Shown one piece after another: positions 1 through 7,016 of a stretch of DNA of 15,072 nucleotides. Source of the stretch: Lysinibacillus_B sp036662795. GTDB lineage: Bacteria > Bacillota > Bacilli > Bacillales_A > Planococcaceae. The position numbers and the translations under genes were made by a program. The DNA lies in the NCBI RefSeq assembly GCF_036662795.1, contig NZ_JBAFWZ010000043.1, forward strand, positions 1 through 15,072. Direction: 5' to 3'. The number at the start of each line of letters is the position of its first letter. Position 1 is the first letter of the stretch. The notes under the pieces are model-generated. The model saw only the letters and a program-made list of their open reading frames with translations. It was not told where the DNA came from and searched no databases.

Positions 1-77
1 TTTAATATGAAACTTTATTGTTAACGTTTTGCTTGTTCAGTTTTCAAGGTTCATTCCGTTACCACTTCAAGCAGCAA
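1..77 (-). other. rRNA operon leader (5' part, 16S gene lies beyond the left edge)
   Basis: Read on the minus strand, positions 53-34 give TGAACCTTGAAAACTGAACA. The core TTGAAAACTGAAC is a conserved element of Bacillaceae rRNA leaders and spacers (nut/boxA-like antitermination region). It follows three strong promoters and lies downstream of lysS, exactly where B. subtilis has rrnW. The 16S gene is not inside the window, so the rRNA operon is inferred from leader, promoters and gene order. Confidence 0.75.
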
Positions 78-113
78 CTTTTATATCTTAACACTTACCG
101 AAGTTCGTGTCAA
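78..113 (-). promoter_or_regulatory. rrn promoter P2 (proximal)
   Basis: On the minus strand a perfect -35 TTGACA (113-108) is followed after exactly 17 bases by -10 TAAGAT (90-85). Six bases later comes a G at 78, a good initiating base for GTP-sensing Bacillus rRNA promoters. The discriminator ATAAAAG and the following TTGCTG are identical to those of the next promoter upstream. It reads into the rRNA leader. Confidence 0.85.
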
Positions 114-155
114 CAACTTTTTTAAAATTTGTTTGCCATCCTTTTAAAACAGCAA

Positions 156-191
156 CTTTTATACTTTAACATAGACCATTTTAAGAGTCAA
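156..191 (-). promoter_or_regulatory. rrn promoter P1 (middle)
   Basis: The -35 is TTGACT (191-186), the spacer is 17 bases and the -10 is TAAAGT (168-163), with the same ATAAAAG discriminator as P2 and a predicted G start at 156. It lies 78 bases upstream of P2. The bases upstream of the -35 contain an A-run of the UP-element type. Confidence 0.8.
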
Positions 192-234
192 TGTTTTTTT
201 GTAAGCTTTTTTGTTACGCCGCTTGTTTCAGCGA

Positions 235-300
235 CATTTAATAATTTAACATCATTAGCCACGCTTTGCAAGTGTTTTTTCTAAAAAAATTATAAAATTT
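235..300 (-). promoter_or_regulatory. Third tandem rrn promoter with AT-rich UP-like region
   Basis: The -35 is TTGCAA (271-266), the spacer 17 bases and the -10 TAAATT (248-243). It is placed 80 bases upstream of the middle promoter. The downstream bases (ATTAAATGTCGCTG) resemble those after the other two promoters. Bases 275-300 are almost pure A/T and could serve as an UP element. The -35 departs from consensus more than in the other two, so confidence is lower. Confidence 0.65.
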
Positions 301-1006
301 ACTATAAACCAATGCTATTATATTCCTAAACTCTATAAAGCATTAAAATTCTACTTTATCCTCACTTTTTCTACGGGTGTTTTGTAACTGCGCAGACGAT
401 ACTGCCAATCTATATAGTAGATAGTACTTTTGATTCCGCTAGATATAAAAGGAACTATCAGCAAAGTAGTCGTTACTAACCTAGCATTGATTATTAAGAT
501 CGAAAATCCTTCTCCTGTTTTTGTGATTGTCTCTTATAATGAAGAAATTCCTTTTTCGCATATATGAAACACAGATTCCCCATAATCCCCATGTATTAAG
601 TGATCACACTTTGATTGTTTTACTCACTTAATAGTAATCTTTTTTACCACACTTGGAATTCTTTCATCATTATTTCTCTCATTTTCTTAGATATATAGAG
701 GAAATATCGTTTAATTCAGCTGGAAAAAGGGCGTGAAATTGCAGCTTTTATCTTTTAGATTTAACATTAGCGAGCTAACAAGTAAGTGGAAGTACCTATA
801 AATTTCGGCGTTACTCCAAATCATAAGGGGAGTAATTTTGCTTTATAAGCTGAACTCCGATGATAGCAGATCAGATATTATGAAGAGCAAAGTAAACTAC
901 GATTGTATCGATGCCCTTATAATAAGCTAATCTATAGATACTTTTCTTTAAGCCTCTTTTTAACTAGCACATAAAATAACCCACATTTTTAAAAAACACC
1001 GATTTT
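301..1006. other. AT-rich intergenic region without a supported gene
   Basis: I find no ORF with a convincing start and ribosome binding site. Open stretches exist on both strands between 354 and 564, and an interrupted plus-strand frame exists between 733 and 930. Neither matches a family I can name with confidence. The region separates the lysS terminator and inverted repeat from the rrn promoters. It may hold decayed coding DNA (see findings). Confidence 0.5.
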
Positions 1007-1086
1007 GATATACAACTTATAAATAAATAAGTGCAAGTTATCACTTTTCTAGCATTTTACACTTATTTAAAAATAAGTTGTATATC
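1007..1086. repeat. 27-bp near-perfect inverted repeat with 26-base loop
   Basis: The left arm 1007-1033 (GATATACAACTTAT...) and right arm 1060-1086 (...ATAAGTTGTATATC) are reverse complements except for three positions in an A/T tract. Inside, AAGTG (1029-1033) can instead pair with CACTT at 1042-1046, so two folds compete. A further inverted copy of the arm's ATAAGTGCAA lies at 1107-1116. There is no T-run of terminator type. It could be a cruciform, a miniature element or a protein site. Confidence 0.7.
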
Positions 1087-1135
1087 ATTTTCGCCAATTA
1101 GCTAAATTGCACTTATAAAAACGATGCAAACTTAC

Positions 1136-1187
1136 AAAAGCAGGAGTCTGAATTGCATTGATTGCATTCTGACTCCTGCTTTTTTTT
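1136..1187. terminator. Bidirectional intrinsic terminator after lysS
   Basis: A perfect 13-bp stem pairs 1136-1148 with 1171-1183 (core GCAGGAGTC/GACTCCTGC), and the 22-base loop allows a further GAAT/ATTC pairing. On the minus strand the stem is followed by UUUU; on the plus strand by a run of eight T. It sits about 40 bases past the lysS stop and should end lysS transcription before the rRNA operon. Confidence 0.8.
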
Positions 1188-1223
1188 GCGAGGTAGTTTA
1201 TTATATACCACCGCAACTGAATA

Positions 1224-2717
1224 TTATTTTGTAATATGACGCATCGTTGGGAATAATAGCACGTCACGAATAGATGGTGAATTCGTTAATAGCATAATTA
1301 AACGGTCGATACCGATACCTAAACCACCAGTTGGCGGCATACCGAATTCTAAAGCTTCAATGAAATCGTTATCCATTTCATGCGCTTCGTCATTACCAGC
1401 TGCCTTTTCAGCCATCTGTGCCTCGAATCGTTCACGCTGATCGATTGGATCATTTAATTCCGTGAATGCATTAGCGTGTTCACGACGAACGATAAATAAC
1501 TCGAAACGATCTGTGAAGCGCTCGTCTTCAGGGTTTTTCTTCGCAAGTGGTGAAATCTCTACTGGATGCCCTGTTACGAATGTAGGTTGAACTAATGTTT
1601 CTTCTACTTTTTGCTCGAAGAATTCATTGATAATGTGACCTACTTCGTGTGAAGGTTTGATTTCTACACCATGCTCAGCAGCGAAAGCACGCGCTTCTTC
1701 AACCGACATTGGATTCCAGAAATCTACGCCCGTTGCTTCTTTTACTGCATCTACCATGTGTACACGTTTCCAGCCTACCGCTAAGTCGATTGTATCGTCA
1801 CCGTATTCAACAGTTGTCGTACCCAACACTTCCTGTGCAACATGTGCGATTAAATTCTCTGTTAGGTCCATGATATCGTTGTAGTCTGCATACGCTTCGT
1901 ATAGTTCGATCATTGTGAACTCTGGATTGTGGCGAGTTGAAATTCCTTCGTTACGGAAAACACGGCCGATTTCATACACTTTTTCTAAGCCACCTACGAT
2001 TAAACGTTTTAAGTGAAGCTCAATTGCAATACGCATGTAAAGCTCCATATCAAGCGCATTGTGGTGTGTAATGAACGGACGTGCTGCTGCACCACCAGCA
2101 ATTGTGTGAAGCATTGGCGTTTCCACCTCTAAATAACCTTGAGTATCTAGGTAGTTACGAATTGCACGGATAATTTTAGAACGAGCAATAAATGTTTGCT
2201 TGCTATCTTCGTTCGTCATTAAGTCCAGGTAACGTTGACGGTAGCGCTGTTCTACATCTTGTAGGCCATGGAATTTTTCCGGCATCGGGCGTAGCGCTTT
2301 CGTTAAGAAAGTAAATTCAGTTGCTTTTACTGATAATTCGCCAACCTGTGTACGGAATACATTTCCTTTAACGCCGACAATATCGCCAAGGTCCGCTTTA
2401 TTAAATAGCTCGTATGCTTCTTCACCTACTGCATCTTTACGTACATAAATTTGAATTTGGCCACCTAGGTCTTGTACATGCGCAAAGCCAGCTTTTCCTT
2501 TGCCGCGCTTAGTCATAATACGCCCTGCGATGATTACTTCTTTCGGTGATTCTTCAAGCTCTTCTTTTGAAAATTGGTCGAACTGTTCCACGATCCCTGT
2601 TGATAAATGTGTACGCTCGAAACGGCTACCAAATGGGTCTTGTCCGTTTTCACGAATATCTGTCATCTTTTGGCGTCTCACCAAAAGTTGGTCGTTTAAT
2701 TCTTCAATATTTGACAC
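1224..2717 (-). CDS. lysS: Lysyl-tRNA synthetase, class II
   Basis: Charges tRNA-Lys with lysine using ATP, in the cytoplasm. The chosen start (GTG at 2717) gives 497 residues and begins MSNIEELNDQLLVRRQKM, like family members. The RBS AAGGAG at 2731-2726 is 8 bases from this start, whereas the frame's first GTG at 2726 overlaps the RBS. The N-terminal OB-fold anticodon-binding domain spans roughly residues 60-145. The class II catalytic core follows: motif 1 (GYLEVETPMLH, about 194-204), motif 2 (FRNEGISTRHNPEFTMIE, about 254-271) and motif 3 (GGLGIGIDRLIMLL, about 464-477). The length is normal and no key motif is missing. It is monocistronic here: the dusB terminator lies upstream and a strong hairpin downstream. 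Identification is secure. Confidence 0.97.
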   Translation of the reverse strand: MSNIEELNDQLLVRRQKMTDIRENGQDPFGSRFERTHLSTGIVEQFDQFSKEELEESPKEVIIAGRIMTKRGKGKAGFAHVQDLGGQIQIYVRKDAVGEEAYELFNKADLGDIVGVKGNVFRTQVGELSVKATEFTFLTKALRPMPEKFHGLQDVEQRYRQRYLDLMTNEDSKQTFIARSKIIRAIRNYLDTQGYLEVETPMLHTIAGGAAARPFITHHNALDMELYMRIAIELHLKRLIVGGLEKVYEIGRVFRNEGISTRHNPEFTMIELYEAYADYNDIMDLTENLIAHVAQEVLGTTTVEYGDDTIDLAVGWKRVHMVDAVKEATGVDFWNPMSVEEARAFAAEHGVEIKPSHEVGHIINEFFEQKVEETLVQPTFVTGHPVEISPLAKKNPEDERFTDRFELFIVRREHANAFTELNDPIDQRERFEAQMAEKAAGNDEAHEMDNDFIEALEFGMPPTGGLGIGIDRLIMLLTNSPSIRDVLLFPTMRHITK

Positions 2718-2773
2718 GTTTGTCACTCCTTATTTAATTGTTCCGCGCCCTTGTGCGGTTCATTTGTCCATAA

Positions 2774-2808
2774 TTTCTTATTGTACACAATTTTTCAGAT
2801 GTATTCAT
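2774..2808 (-). promoter_or_regulatory. Possible lysS promoter
   Basis: On the minus strand TACAAT (2785-2780) makes a good -10. Seventeen bases upstream is ATGAAT (2808-2803), a -35 that matches consensus only at the central TGA. This gives a leader of about 55 bases carrying a small GC hairpin (CCGC/GCGG, near 2740-2755). A separate promoter is expected because dusB ends with its own terminator. The call is tentative because of the weak -35. Confidence 0.35.
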
Positions 2809-2829
2809 CCCTTTCGAATTAATTGATAT

Positions 2830-3178
2830 TGTTTTATTATTCTGACAATCGGTGGGTAGTATGATGATGGATTGCTTTTTAGGGTGGATTAATGTTTGGA
2901 CTGCTAATGGTGTTGGGGTTGTTTTGGATCGGGTGGATGGGTGCTTTGTTCGGATGCACAACTCTTTTGTGCGGTTACGTGATCTTTAAAAAATACTAGC
3001 CGATTTTTTTGAAAATACTAGCCACTTCTTGAAGTTTACTCACCAATCTGAAAATTCACGGCAAAAATACTAGCTATACGTACTTGCGGGCACTCTTTTG
3101 TTCGGATGCACTCCTCTTTCGACCGGTTAGGTGCTCCTTTCGAGTCAAGTCCACAATCTTGTGTAAATTACCCGTATG
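2830..3178. repeat. Intergenic spacer with two short repeat families
   Basis: TTTGTTCGGATGCAC occurs twice (2945-2959 and 3097-3111), each followed about 10 bases later by an approximate copy of CGGTTAsGTG. Between them, AAAATACTAGC occurs three times (about 2989-3000, 3012-3021 and 3063-3073). No coding region is supported: the 75-codon minus-strand frame at 2734-2961 has no RBS and no recognisable protein character. Function is unknown. Confidence 0.6.
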
Positions 3179-3206
3179 AAAAAAGGAGCTACGGCTGTAG
3201 CTCCTT
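3179..3206 (-). terminator. Intrinsic terminator of the pab-fol-dusB operon
   Basis: A perfect 10-bp stem AAGGAGCTAC/GTAGCTCCTT (3183-3192 with 3197-3206) has a 4-base loop and is followed on the minus strand by six U. It starts 7 bases past the dusB stop. It ends the folate operon and separates it from lysS. Confidence 0.92.
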
Positions 3207-3212
3207 CCATTA

Positions 3213-4238
3213 TTAAACGACTTCGATTTGTGATGTGGCTTGGGATGCTTCGTAGTCTGCTACGACACCTGTGAGGAGCGTGCGAAGTTCGACTTCTGTT
3301 TCTGCTCTGTTAATAGCATTACGGATTATGCCGTTGCCGCGAATGCCTTTTAAATACCAAGAGGCGTGCTTGCGCATTTCGCGTACTGCTACGACCTCGC
3401 CTTTTAATGCCATTAGGCGCTCAAAATGAAGTAAGCATACGTCGATTTTTTCGGCAACGGATGGCTCACCGATTAGTTCGCCTGTTTCCAAGTACTGAAC
3501 TGTACGATACATCATCCACGGGTTACCTAGCGCTGCACGACCAATCATAACCGCGTCGGCACCTGTATGATCTAACATACGCTTCGCATCCTGAGGAGTT
3601 TCTACGTCACCATTTGCGATAAACGGGATGTTAATATGTTTCTTTACTTCGGCAAGCACGTCCCAGTTGGCTTTGCCCTCGTACATTTGTACACGTGTAC
3701 GGCCGTGCATTGCGATAGCAGCGGCCCCTGCACGCTCTGCTGCCTGGGCATTTTCAACGGCGAAAATGCGCTCTTCATCCCACCCGATTCGCATTTTCAC
3801 TGAAACGGGCTTATCTACAGCATCTACTACGGCCGATACCATTTCATAAATCTTATTCGGATCAAGCAGCCATTTTGCGCCCGCTTCACATTTAATAATC
3901 TTATTTACCGGACAGCCCATATTAATATCGATAATATCCGCAGTGGTGTTTTTATCCACATATTTGGCTGCTTGTACTAAATTTTCCTTATCGCCACCGA
4001 AAATTTGTAACGTTAATGGGTTTTCGCGTTCATCAATATAGAGCATTCCCATTGTTTTTTCGTTACGGAAATTAATTGCTTTATCACTGATCATTTCTGC
4101 ATAGACTAGCCCAGCGCCGAACTCTTTTACCGTTAGACGAAAGGCGGAGTTACAAATGCCAGCCATGGGTGCGAGCACGACACGGTTGTCCATGACGATA
4201 TCCCCGATTTGAAATGGCTTTTGCCTATCGTTAGTCAT
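3213..4238 (-). CDS. dusB: tRNA-dihydrouridine synthase (DusB/YacF type)
   Basis: An FMN-dependent enzyme that reduces specific uridines in tRNA to dihydrouridine, using NADPH in this family. It has 341 residues, a normal length. The TIM-barrel begins with the FMN-binding motif VLAPMAGICNSAFR (about 21-34). NMGCP (106-110) holds the expected catalytic cysteine, C109. MHGRTR (177-182), ANGDV (208-212) and MIGRAALGNPW (231-241) are the usual phosphate- and flavin-contacting segments. A helical C-terminal domain follows. The ATG at 4238 has AGGAGG 8 bases upstream. It starts 19 bases after the HTH gene, is the last gene of the operon and is followed at once by a terminator. The assignment to the DusB subgroup rests on gene order (B. 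subtilis yacF position) as well as motifs. Confidence 0.95.
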   Translation of the reverse strand: MTNDRQKPFQIGDIVMDNRVVLAPMAGICNSAFRLTVKEFGAGLVYAEMISDKAINFRNEKTMGMLYIDERENPLTLQIFGGDKENLVQAAKYVDKNTTADIIDINMGCPVNKIIKCEAGAKWLLDPNKIYEMVSAVVDAVDKPVSVKMRIGWDEERIFAVENAQAAERAGAAAIAMHGRTRVQMYEGKANWDVLAEVKKHINIPFIANGDVETPQDAKRMLDHTGADAVMIGRAALGNPWMMYRTVQYLETGELIGEPSVAEKIDVCLLHFERLMALKGEVVAVREMRKHASWYLKGIRGNGIIRNAINRAETEVELRTLLTGVVADYEASQATSQIEVV

Positions 4239-4257
4239 CCTCGTATCCTCCTATAAA

Positions 4258-4461
4258 TTATTCACCGATCAATTCTTGTATATCTATATTAAGCTCGTCT
4301 GCAATATGTTGAAGCAGCTCAGTAGATGGAGGCTTTTCTCCTCGTTCGATTCGCCCTAAGCTTGTTGCGGAAATACCAAGTCGTGCAGCAAATGCTACTT
4401 GCTGCACGCGTTTTAATTTCCGGAACGCACGAATTCTTCTACCGTAACACTTTGCTTCCAT
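4258..4461 (-). CDS. Small XRE/Cro-type helix-turn-helix protein
   Basis: A 67-residue protein made almost entirely of one HTH_3 domain. The recognition region QVAFAARLGISATSLGRIER (about 21-40) has the usual small-residue and hydrophobic spacing, followed by the helix ELLQHIADELNIDIQELI. It corresponds in position to B. subtilis yazB, between folK and yacF/dusB. Its ATG at 4461 lies inside folK, giving a 49-base overlap in another frame, with AGAAGG 9 bases upstream. It is likely a DNA-binding regulator, but the target is not visible and no operator repeats are seen near the operon. There is no toxin partner beside it, so an antitoxin role is unlikely. Confidence 0.85.
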   Translation of the reverse strand: MEAKCYGRRIRAFRKLKRVQQVAFAARLGISATSLGRIERGEKPPSTELLQHIADELNIDIQELIGE

Positions 4462-4934
4462 TGCTTGACGCCTTCTCTCTGTCTATCCATTGATGCGAGT
4501 ACCTCGTGCGCACGTTCTAGCTTCACATTCGTTGGCTCACTTATTTCAACAAGTGGCACTAGCACGAACGCTCGCTCATACATTCGCTCATGCGGCACAA
4601 TTAAGTTCTCTGCTTCAATATTTTCGTGATTATACAGCAAAATGTCAAGGTCAATAATTCTAGGACCCCATCGGAATTCGCGTACACGACCTAGCTCTTG
4701 CTCGATTTGCTGGCATAGCGAGAGCATGGCAAATGGGTTTAAGGTCGTTTCTAAACGTACGGCAATATTTAAAAAGGAAGCTTGGTCAACAAAGCCAACA
4801 GGTGCCGTTTCATAAACCGAGGAAACCGCTTTAATATCAACAGCCTCGTGCTCAGTTAACAGACGTACAGCTTGCTTCAAATTGTCGAATCGCTCGCCAA
4901 TATTGGTGCCGATGGATAAATACACCTCATTCAT
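4413..4934 (-). CDS. folK: 2-amino-4-hydroxy-6-hydroxymethyldihydropteridine pyrophosphokinase (HPPK)
   Basis: Transfers pyrophosphate from ATP to 6-hydroxymethyl-7,8-dihydropterin, making the pterin substrate for FolP. It has 173 residues, usual for the family. The N-terminal VYLSIGTNIGER begins the fold. PVGFVDQASFLNIAVRLET is the substrate-binding segment. The family signature RWGPRIIDLDILLY (about 98-111) carries the two Mg/ATP-binding aspartates, and VPHERMYERAFVL (about 123-135) is the conserved loop. It starts with an ATGA overlap with the folB stop (4934-4931), typical of translational coupling, and its 3' end overlaps the HTH gene. Confidence 0.96.
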   Translation of the reverse strand: MNEVYLSIGTNIGERFDNLKQAVRLLTEHEAVDIKAVSSVYETAPVGFVDQASFLNIAVRLETTLNPFAMLSLCQQIEQELGRVREFRWGPRIIDLDILLYNHENIEAENLIVPHERMYERAFVLVPLVEISEPTNVKLERAHEVLASMDRQREGVKQWKQSVTVEEFVRSGN

Positions 4935-5299
4935 GAAAACGTACCTCGCACAATTTCAACCGCTACTTCCTTATAATGTCCTGGAATCGGTGGATCTGGT
5001 TTAATAATTTCAACACGACACCCGAATACAGCACCCTCATATTGCGACAAAATGCGATTAGCAACCGTTTCAGCAACGGCCTCAATTAGTTTAAACGGCT
5101 CCCCTTCAATAACTTCCTTGCAAATATAGTAAACGCCAACATAGCTGACCGTATCTTCTAAATTATCCGTTTCTCCCGCACGTTTAATATCAACTGCAAG
5201 AGAAACTGAAGCACGAAAGCGTTGACCTAGCACATTTTCCTCTGGTAATACACCGTGATAACCAAAAAACTGCATATCACGTAAATGAATGTAATCCAT
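4931..5299 (-). CDS. folB: Dihydroneopterin aldolase
   Basis: Cleaves 7,8-dihydroneopterin to 6-hydroxymethyl-7,8-dihydropterin and glycolaldehyde, and supplies FolK. The 122-residue length is typical. GYHGVLPEENVLGQRF (13-28) contains the substrate-binding glutamate. TVSYVGVY (50-57) holds the conserved tyrosine. IIKPDPPIPGHY (98-109) contains the catalytic lysine, K100. The ATG at 5299 lies 2 bases after the folP stop, and the stop overlaps the folK start by four bases, so the gene sits in a tightly coupled run. Confidence 0.96.
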   Translation of the reverse strand: MDYIHLRDMQFFGYHGVLPEENVLGQRFRASVSLAVDIKRAGETDNLEDTVSYVGVYYICKEVIEGEPFKLIEAVAETVANRILSQYEGAVFGCRVEIIKPDPPIPGHYKEVAVEIVRGTFS

Positions 5300-5301
5300 G
5301 A

Positions 5302-6150
5302 TTATTCCTCCTCGTACTTCCTTTTTCCGACTAATACATCTGTCATTTTAACAGCACGCGCTACCTCGTCTACATCGTGTACTCGAACGATATGACAGCC
5401 GCGCTCAATCCCGAATACAACGGTGGCGATTGTGCCCTCTAATCGCTCATTTACTGGTAGCTTTAGCACATTACCAATCATAGATTTACGTGAAGTAGCA
5501 AGCAGCACCGGGTACTCCATCGCCACCAAATCCTGTAGATGCCTCATCATTTCAATATTTAATTCGGTCGTTTTCGCAAAGCCGATACCTGGATCCAAAA
5601 TAATATGGTGCTCCGGAACGCCGGCCGCTTTTGCAATGGCAATACTTTCTGCTAAGTCCGCCTTTGCATCCTGCCAGAAATCATCATAGGAGGTGTTTTG
5701 ACGATTGTGCATTAAAATAATCGGCACACCGCATTCTGCAGCAACCTTCGCAATCGCTGGCTCTGCCTTCGCTCCCCAAATATCGTTTATAATATGCGCA
5801 CCTGCTTCCACAGCCGCGCGCGCTACCGATGCTTTATACGTATCAATTGAGATAATCGCTGGCACTTCTTTGACAAGGGCCTGAATTACGGGCACGACAC
5901 GCGCAATTTCTTCCTCATCTGAAATGCGTTCATAGCCTGGTCGAGTGGATTCCCCGCCCACGTCTATCATTTTTGCACCAGCAGCGACCATTTTTTTCGC
6001 CTGCTCTAATGCAGTTTCGACCGAATTATATTGCCCACCATCCGAAAAAGAATCCGGAGTTACATTTAATATGCCCATAATAAATGTTTCTTTTGTATAG
6101 TCTAGTTCGATGCCGTTTAGGACTAATGGTGTCGGATAGTTTTCTAACAT
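5302..6150 (-). CDS. folP: Dihydropteroate synthase
   Basis: Condenses p-aminobenzoate with hydroxymethyldihydropterin pyrophosphate to dihydropteroate; it is the sulfonamide target (sul in B. subtilis). It has 282 residues. A TIM barrel shows both family signatures: MGILNVTPDSFSDGG (25-39) and MIDVGGESTRPGY (61-73). SIDT (101-104), NDIWG (122-126), DPGIGFAKT (186-194), SRKS (220-223) and RVHDV (256-260) follow as pterin- and pyrophosphate-contacting loops. The ATG at 6150 has GGGAG 7 bases upstream, inside the end of pabC. The operon places it directly after the PABA genes, matching its substrate. No unusual residue stands out in the sulfonamide-contacting loops, but resistance cannot be judged by eye. 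Confidence 0.97.
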   Translation of the reverse strand: MLENYPTPLVLNGIELDYTKETFIMGILNVTPDSFSDGGQYNSVETALEQAKKMVAAGAKMIDVGGESTRPGYERISDEEEIARVVPVIQALVKEVPAIISIDTYKASVARAAVEAGAHIINDIWGAKAEPAIAKVAAECGVPIILMHNRQNTSYDDFWQDAKADLAESIAIAKAAGVPEHHIILDPGIGFAKTTELNIEMMRHLQDLVAMEYPVLLATSRKSMIGNVLKLPVNERLEGTIATVVFGIERGCHIVRVHDVDEVARAVKMTDVLVGKRKYEEE

Positions 6151-6152
6151 AG

Positions 6153-7004
6153 TTATTCTCCCTTTAAACGCTGTGAAATTTCATATAAATAAGCCTGATG
6201 CAATCGCTGATACACAGGTCCCTCTGCACCCATAAATGCAATATCACCTAATGTTTTAATTGGCACTAGCTCCTGCACTGAATTTGTAATAAAGCATTCA
6301 TGTGCCTCCTCTAGCTCACCCTGCAAATATTCACCTTCACGCACGTACATGCCGATTCTTTCGGCTATATGAAGTACACGCTGTCGGGTAATGCCTGGCA
6401 GCACACCTGTTGAAACAGAAGGCGTATAAAGTATATCATTTTTCAACCAAAATATATTTGACGTAATCCCTTCTGCAACGAGCCCGTATTCATTTTTGAA
6501 AAAGCCTTCATAATCTGCTAAATTCGGTAGCTCCATCCGACCAAGAACATTATTTCCGTAGTGATGGCTTTTGGCGCGAATATCCGACTCTGGTGTACTA
6601 CGAACGGTTTTTAACCAGACCGCTTCCTTTTCCTGACCGCGTGGACGAAGGGGTATTGGCTTCCTAAACACAATGACAGTCGGATCCCTGTACTCAGTCG
6701 GCTGTAGCCCAATATCATGTACTCCAGCTGAGACGTTAATACGGAAATAGCCATCCTCCCCGCCTGCCGCTTCATTAAGAGTTGTGATAATGTCTCGGAA
6801 ATCGGTCACTTTATAAGGTAAGTTCATAAAATAATGGCTACATGCACTCGACAGCCTGCTATAGTGATCTTGTAAAAAAACAGCCTGTCCACTATACGTA
6901 CGAAGGGTTTCAAAAAATCCAAGCCCGTATAAAAAACCGTGGTCAAACGGTGAAATTTTTAAATCATTCGAATCAATATATTGTCCATTCATCCAACAAA
7001 GCAT
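6153..7004 (-). CDS. pabC: Aminodeoxychorismate lyase (PABA synthase component), fold type IV PLP enzyme
   Basis: Removes pyruvate from 4-amino-4-deoxychorismate to give p-aminobenzoate. It has 283 residues. The N-terminal SPFDHGFLYGLGFFETLRTY (18-37) is characteristic of branched-chain aminotransferase-like fold IV enzymes. K145 in DIRAKSHHYGNNVLGRMEL is the expected Schiff-base lysine, the conserved glutamate lies in AEGITSNIF (177-185), and the phosphate loop is TGVLPGITR (199-207). The ATG at 7004 has GGGGGAG 5 bases upstream and lies 12 bases past the pabA stop. D-amino-acid aminotransferase or IlvE activity is the alternative for this fold, but the pabBA-folP context decides for PabC. 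Confidence 0.93.
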   Translation of the reverse strand: MLCWMNGQYIDSNDLKISPFDHGFLYGLGFFETLRTYSGQAVFLQDHYSRLSSACSHYFMNLPYKVTDFRDIITTLNEAAGGEDGYFRINVSAGVHDIGLQPTEYRDPTVIVFRKPIPLRPRGQEKEAVWLKTVRSTPESDIRAKSHHYGNNVLGRMELPNLADYEGFFKNEYGLVAEGITSNIFWLKNDILYTPSVSTGVLPGITRQRVLHIAERIGMYVREGEYLQGELEEAHECFITNSVQELVPIKTLGDIAFMGAEGPVYQRLHQAYLYEISQRLKGE

Positions 7005-7016
7005 GCCTTCTCCCCC

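Noticed and set aside
1..60. Start of 16S rRNA inside the window
   Set aside because: The 16S 5' sequence (GAGTTTGATCCTGGC type) is not present on either strand; only the leader is.
1085..1267. 60-codon minus-strand ORF spanning the lysS terminator
   Set aside because: It overlaps the lysS 3' end and the terminator hairpin, has no RBS and no family likeness.
2734..2961. 75-codon minus-strand ORF upstream of lysS
   Set aside because: It covers the lysS leader and intergenic repeats and has no RBS; composition looks non-coding.
2740..3000. T-box or lysine riboswitch leader for lysS
   Set aside because: No T-box sequence (TGGnACCGCG-like), no specifier-type stem and no terminator between leader and lysS.
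2980..3075. CRISPR-like array from the tactagc repeats
   Set aside because: Repeats are about 11 bases, unevenly spaced and only three; no cas genes are present.
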